Positions 15,367 to 18,700 of a stretch of 18,700 nucleotides of DNA are shown here, piece by piece. The stretch's first letter is position 1. Each line of letters starts with the position of its first letter. The DNA lies in the NCBI GenBank assembly GCA_036374435.1, contig DASUTU010000087.1, positions 1 to 18,700 of the forward strand, in the 5' to 3' direction. Both the position numbers and the translations under genes were made by a program. The notes under the pieces are model-generated. The model was not told the origin of the DNA, did not search any database, and worked only from the letters and a program-made list of their open reading frames with translations. This stretch comes from CALGFI01 sp036374435. GTDB lineage: Bacteria > Actinomycetota > UBA4738 > HRBIN12.

Positions 15367-15922
15367 GGTGACCCGTATGAAGCGCCGCCACCTGCGCGGC
15401 ATCATGGCGATCGAGCGTCAGGTGTACCCGCGTCCGTGGAGCCCGAACCTGTTCCTCTCGGAGATGAGCGAGTCGCGGAACCGGTGTTACCTCGTGGCCC
15501 GGATCGATCGGGAGGTGGTCGGCTACGGGGGGCTGATCTGCTACGGCGAGGAGGCGCACGTGACCAACGTTGCCGTGGACCCGATGCACCACCGCCGGCG
15601 CATCGGGAGCCGCCTCCTCCGCGACCTCATCCTCGCGGCCGTGGATCTCGGGGCCGAGGCCGTCTCGCTCGAGGTTCGGGTGACGAACTGGGGAGCCCAG
15701 CGGATGTACGGGCGGTTCGGCTTCCGCCCGGTCGGTGTACGGAAGAACTACTACCAGGAGATCAGCGAGGACGCGCTCATCATGTGGCTCGACGGAATCC
15801 GCACGCCCGAGGTCCGGGCCCGGATCGACGAGCTGATGCGCGAGGCACCGGAGGGGATCCGCCCGGAGGGGGTGGTGGGGCCTCGAGAACCGATCGCCCG
15901 CGGCCCGGACGGCCTCGCGTGA
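15320..15922 (+). CDS. rimI: GNAT N-acetyltransferase, RimI-type
   Basis: RimI acetylates the N-terminus of ribosomal protein S18 and, in some bacteria, other proteins. The GNAT core is clear: LEVTRMKRRHLRGIMAIE (15-32), YPRPWSPNLFLSEM (36-49), AVDPMHHRRRIGSRLL (85-100) with the acetyl-CoA loop, and NWGAQRMYGRFGFRPVGVRK (123-142). The start at 15320 has GAGGA six bases upstream and keeps the first beta strand. A GTG at 15368 would give a 184-residue protein and avoid the 47-base overlap with tsaB, but would cut the first strand short. After MWLD (155-158) there is a tail of about 42 residues not needed for the fold. The TGA overlaps the tsaD GTG. Confidence 0.9.
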   Translation: MRRSTGISELEAPRLEVTRMKRRHLRGIMAIERQVYPRPWSPNLFLSEMSESRNRCYLVARIDREVVGYGGLICYGEEAHVTNVAVDPMHHRRRIGSRLLRDLILAAVDLGAEAVSLEVRVTNWGAQRMYGRFGFRPVGVRKNYYQEISEDALIMWLDGIRTPEVRARIDELMREAPEGIRPEGVVGPREPIARGPDGLA

Positions 15923-16923
15923 AGGTCCTCGGGATCGAGACGTCCTGCGACGAGAGCGCCGTCGGGGTGGTGGAAGACGGCGTCCTGCTGACCAATCTGA
16001 TCGCGAGCCAGGTCGAGCTGCACGAACGGTTCGGCGGGGTGGTCCCGGAGCTGGCGAGCCGGGCGCACGTCGAGGCCCTGACCCCCCTGGTCGAGGAGGC
16101 GCTCGACCGGGCGGGCATCGGGTTCTCCGATCTCGACGGGGTGGCCGTGACCGCCGGCCCCGGCCTGGTGGGCGCGTTGCTGGTGGGGATCGCGGCCGCC
16201 AAGGCGGTGGCCTTGGCCGCCGAAGTCCCGCTGATCGGGGTCAACCACCTCGAGGGCCACATCTACGCGAACCATCTCGAACACGAAGGCTCCCTGGTGC
16301 CGAACGTGTGCCTGGTGGTGTCCGGCGGCCACACGATGCTGGTCCACATGCCCCAGGAGCACCGCTACCGCGTGCTCGGCCAGACGCTCGACGACGCGGC
16401 GGGGGAGGCCTTCGACAAGATCGCCAGGTTCCTCGGCCTGGGGTTCCCCGGCGGCCCGGCGCTGGATGCGTTGGCGAGGAAGGGTGACCCGAACGCCATC
16501 ACGTTCCCTCGCGCCATGGCAGACTCCGGCGACTACGACTTCTCGCTCTCGGGCCTGAAGACCTCGGTGCTCCGGTACGTGAAGCGCGAGCGGGCGGCGG
16601 GGCGCGAGCCGGACGCGGAGGACCTCGCCGCGTCGTTCCAGGAGGCGATCGTGGACGTGCAGGTGGCCAAGACCATGCGAGCGGCGGCCGAGACCGGCGT
16701 GGACACCGTGCTGCTCGGTGGCGGCGTCGTCGCGAACACCCGGCTCCGCGAGCGCATGACGGCCGCGGGTGACGACCGGGGTGTCCGGGTGATGATCCCC
16801 TCCCTGGCGCTGTGCACCGACAACGGCGCGATGATAGCCCGGGCCGGGGCCTCCCGGCTCGAACGTGGGGAACGTTCCGACCTCGACCTGGCCGCCGATC
16901 CGGCCATGGCCCTGGCCGGGTGA
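15919..16923 (+). CDS. tsaD: tRNA N6-adenosine threonylcarbamoyltransferase
   Basis: TsaD transfers the threonylcarbamoyl group from its adenylate to A37 of tRNA. The 334-residue protein starts VKVLGIETSCDESAVGVVEDG and has GGVVPELASRAHV (39-51). The metal-binding HLEGH carries His110 and His114, and the family signature continues with CLVVSGGHTML and GEAFDKIARFLGLGFPGGP. Asp301 in CTDNGAMIA is the third metal ligand. The start is fixed by the GTGA overlap with rimI. TsaB, TsaE and TsaD are all here; the TsaC/Sua5 step that makes the substrate must be elsewhere. Confidence 0.97.
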   Translation: MKVLGIETSCDESAVGVVEDGVLLTNLIASQVELHERFGGVVPELASRAHVEALTPLVEEALDRAGIGFSDLDGVAVTAGPGLVGALLVGIAAAKAVALAAEVPLIGVNHLEGHIYANHLEHEGSLVPNVCLVVSGGHTMLVHMPQEHRYRVLGQTLDDAAGEAFDKIARFLGLGFPGGPALDALARKGDPNAITFPRAMADSGDYDFSLSGLKTSVLRYVKRERAAGREPDAEDLAASFQEAIVDVQVAKTMRAAAETGVDTVLLGGGVVANTRLRERMTAAGDDRGVRVMIPSLALCTDNGAMIARAGASRLERGERSDLDLAADPAMALAG

Positions 16924-16951
16924 CCGCGGTGCCGGGTCGCGGCGGTGCCCG

Positions 16952-17896
16952 GTGACGGTCTACTTCGTCACGGGCGGCGCCGGCTTCATCGGATCACACC
17001 TGTGCGACCGGCTCCTGGCGGAGGGCCACCGCGTGATCGCGGTGGACGACCTGACCACGGGGCGGATCGCCAACCTCTCCGAGGCCCGCGGGTACGGCAA
17101 GGAGTTCACGTTCTTCAACATGGACCTTCGGGCCGACGGGTTGCGGTCCCTGTTCGAGCGCCACCGGCCGGAGGTGGTGATGCACCTCGGGGCGCAGGCG
17201 GCAGTGGCGACCTCGATGGAGGACCCGGTGGTCGACGCGTCGGTGAACGTTATGGGGTCCCTGAACGTGCTCGAGTGCTCACGAGCCGTCGGGGTCCGCA
17301 AGGTGGTTTACGCGGCCTCCGGCGGCACCGTCTACGGCGAGCCGCGCAAGCTCCCCGTGAAGGAGACCGCCCTCGGCGGAGCGCGACCGGTGTCCCCCTA
17401 CGCGATCAGCAAGAAGGTCGTGATCGACTACCTGGCCTTCTACGAGCGTTACCACGGCATCGAGTGGACGGCCCTGGCCCTCGCGAACGTCTACGGGCCC
17501 CGGCAGGACCCGCACGGGGAGGCGGGCGTGATCGCCATCTTCTCCTCGGCCATGCTGGCGGGCAGGTCCCCGACGATCTTCGGAGACGGGAACCAGACCC
17601 GGGACTACGTGTTCGTGGACGACGTCGTGCACGCCTTCGCGCTGGCCGCCGACCGGGGCAACGGCCGCCTGATCAACGTGGGGACGGCGGTCGAGACCTC
17701 TGTGAACGGCCTGTACCGCATGCTCGCGGAGATCGTCGGGTTCACCGGCGAGCCGGGCCGAGGCCCCGCCCGCGCCGGCGATCTCAGGCGCAGCGCGCTG
17801 GACATCTCCGCGGCCGAGGAGGCCCTCGGCTGGCGCCCCTGGACCTACCTGGAGGACGGCCTCGGCGAGACGGCAGCGTTCCTCCGAGGCGTGTGA
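16952..17896 (+). CDS. NAD-dependent epimerase/dehydratase, GalE-like extended SDR
   Basis: This is a 314-residue nucleotide-sugar epimerase or dehydratase. The Rossmann motif TGGAGFIGSH (7-16) binds NAD. Catalytic residues are in SGGTVYGE (123-130) and the YxxxK pair Tyr150/Lys154 in SPYAISKK. ANVYGPRQDP and GDGNQTRDYVFVDDVV complete the extended-SDR pattern of UDP-glucose 4-epimerases and close relatives. The exact sugar cannot be read from the sequence. The GTG at 16952 was chosen because the Rossmann strand VTVYFVTGG begins there; the upstream in-frame region overlaps the end of tsaD and is low-complexity. It is 28 bp behind tsaD and may belong to the same transcript. Confidence 0.88.
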   Translation: MTVYFVTGGAGFIGSHLCDRLLAEGHRVIAVDDLTTGRIANLSEARGYGKEFTFFNMDLRADGLRSLFERHRPEVVMHLGAQAAVATSMEDPVVDASVNVMGSLNVLECSRAVGVRKVVYAASGGTVYGEPRKLPVKETALGGARPVSPYAISKKVVIDYLAFYERYHGIEWTALALANVYGPRQDPHGEAGVIAIFSSAMLAGRSPTIFGDGNQTRDYVFVDDVVHAFALAADRGNGRLINVGTAVETSVNGLYRMLAEIVGFTGEPGRGPARAGDLRRSALDISAAEEALGWRPWTYLEDGLGETAAFLRGV

Positions 17897-17928
17897 CCAG
17901 CCCAAACAACACGCAGCGCGTTCAGGAT

Positions 17929-17963
17929 GTAACCCCTGGAGGCGGTGGGGCGTTACCTAGCGT
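17929..17963 (+). promoter_or_regulatory. Inverted repeat and possible -10 upstream of the response regulator
   Basis: GTAACCCCT (17929-17937) faces GGGGCGTTAC (17947-17956) as an imperfect inverted repeat, followed at once by TAGCGT (17958-17963), a possible -10 hexamer. No matching -35 is clear. It may be an operator in the 151-bp gap before the regulator gene. The call is tentative. Confidence 0.3.
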
Positions 17964-18047
17964 GTAGGCGCAGTGTCTCTGGGGAGATCCTCGTCCGACC
18001 GGTCATGGCTGGCCGAGGGATCCAACTATCCGCCACGGGAGGGGTCG

Positions 18048-18700
18048 ATGAATTCGCGAGCGCTCATGGTTGACGACCATCTGCTGTTCGCCGAGGCCGT
18101 TCGCCCTCACCTGGAGGCGGCCGGGGTGGAGGTTGTCGCCGTCGTGGCGACCCAGAACGATGCCGTAGCCGCCGTTCGGCAGTACCGGCCCACCTTGGCT
18201 CTCGTCGATCTCCGCCTGGCCGGCGAGAGCGGGCTGGCCGTTGGAGCCCGGATCCTCGAGGCGGCCCCGCAGACCCGGGTCGTCGCCCTCACCGCCATGG
18301 AGGAGCCTGGGAGCGTCCGAGAGGCGCTCCGGCTCGGGTTCCAGGGGTACCTGACGAAGGACATCTCGATCCGCGAGTTCGTGGATGCCGTCCGGACGGC
18401 CCTCGACGGCCAGGTGGTGGTCTCCCGCCGGTCGGCGCCGGCCGTCGTCGGCGAGCGCTCCTCGCCGCTCGAGCAGGCGGGACGCCTGGCGGAGCACCTC
18501 ACCAGCCGCGAGCGAGAGGTGCTCTCGTTGATCGCCGAAGGCGCCGGCAGCCGGGAGATCTCCAGCCGGCTCCACATCGCGCCCAATACGGTCCGGACGC
18601 ACGTCCAGAGCATCCTGACCAAGCTTCAGGTGCACTCCCGGCTGGAGGCCGCCGCGTTCGCCGTCCGGCACGGGGTGGTCGAGGTCGAACAGACCCGCCG
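18048..18700 (+). CDS. NarL/FixJ-family response regulator (3' end beyond window)
   Basis: The frame is open from the ATG at 18048 (GGGAGGGG just upstream) to the window end, giving 217 residues so far. The receiver domain (about 4-120) has the acidic pair Asp9-Asp10 in VDDH, the phosphorylatable Asp54 in ALVDLRL, Thr82 in ALTAME and Lys104 in YLTKD. A linker (about 121-148) leads to a LuxR-type helix-turn-helix (149-206) with LTSREREVLSLIAEG and the recognition helix IAPNTVRTHVQSILTKL. It should be a DNA-binding transcription factor controlled by a sensor kinase that is not in the window. At 217 residues it is nearly full length for the family. No target can be inferred. Confidence 0.93.
   Translation, partial: MNSRALMVDDHLLFAEAVRPHLEAAGVEVVAVVATQNDAVAAVRQYRPTLALVDLRLAGESGLAVGARILEAAPQTRVVALTAMEEPGSVREALRLGFQGYLTKDISIREFVDAVRTALDGQVVVSRRSAPAVVGERSSPLEQAGRLAEHLTSREREVLSLIAEGAGSREISSRLHIAPNTVRTHVQSILTKLQVHSRLEAAAFAVRHGVVEVEQTR

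Noticed and set aside
12587..15405. Two long minus-strand open frames opposite the P1 peptidase, glycosylase, tsaE and tsaB
   Set aside because: They are shadows of well-supported coding genes and contain no recognisable motif.

Overview
The window is 18.7 kb of strongly G+C-rich bacterial DNA, with GTG starts on about half of its genes and many 4-nt gene overlaps. Its gene order (rplM-rpsI, then glmM-glmS-acpS-nnr-alr, then an alpha/beta hydrolase and tsaE-tsaB-rimI-tsaD) is the arrangement known from Actinomycetota. I therefore read it as chromosome of an actinobacterium, probably not one of the well-studied genera. No rRNA, tRNA, CRISPR array, transposase or phage gene was seen.

Region by region: (1) 1-621 is the 3' end of a CotA-like multicopper oxidase. 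A strong hairpin (669-698) separates it from a convergent gene (735-2153, minus strand) for a secreted protein built of DUF11/Ig-like and SpaA/prealbumin-like modules. (2) 2154-2561 is a long divergent intergenic region that ends in a good promoter for rplM-rpsI (L13-S9). L13 carries a tail of about 110 residues resembling histone H1. A small minus-strand DUF2007 gene converges on rpsI. (3) 3971-5318 is a compact arsenic operon of three ORFs joined by two ATGA overlaps: a previously unnamed 50-residue Cys-rich small protein, an ArsR repressor with an ECC/CVC metal-site pattern, and ArsM arsenite methyltransferase. A TTGACA promoter overlaid by imperfect palindromes precedes it. (4) 5332-11600 holds envelope-precursor and metabolic genes: GlmM, GlmS, AcpS, Nnr and Alr. 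Three of these starts (glmM, glmS, acpS) lie 7-10 nt behind a TANNNT hexamer and lack a Shine-Dalgarno, which suggests leaderless transcription. (5) 11614-16923 is a tightly coupled run: alpha/beta hydrolase, NylC/DmpA-type self-cleaving P1 peptidase, family 4 uracil-DNA glycosylase with a C-terminal clamp-binding-like peptide, TsaE, TsaB, RimI, TsaD. (6) 16952-17896 is a GalE-like NAD-dependent epimerase. After 151 nt it is followed by a NarL/FixJ response regulator (18048 onward) cut by the window end.

How they work together: GlmS and GlmM supply glucosamine phosphate for UDP-GlcNAc, and Alr supplies D-alanine for peptidoglycan. AcpS activates acyl carrier protein, Nnr repairs hydrated NAD(P)H, and TsaB/TsaD/TsaE make the t6A tRNA modification (TsaC is outside the window). 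The ars genes look like an insert between rpsI and glmM. The most original candidate in the window is the small Cys-rich protein that heads the ars operon. Next come the basic tail of L13, the leaderless-type starts and the clamp-motif glycosylase.
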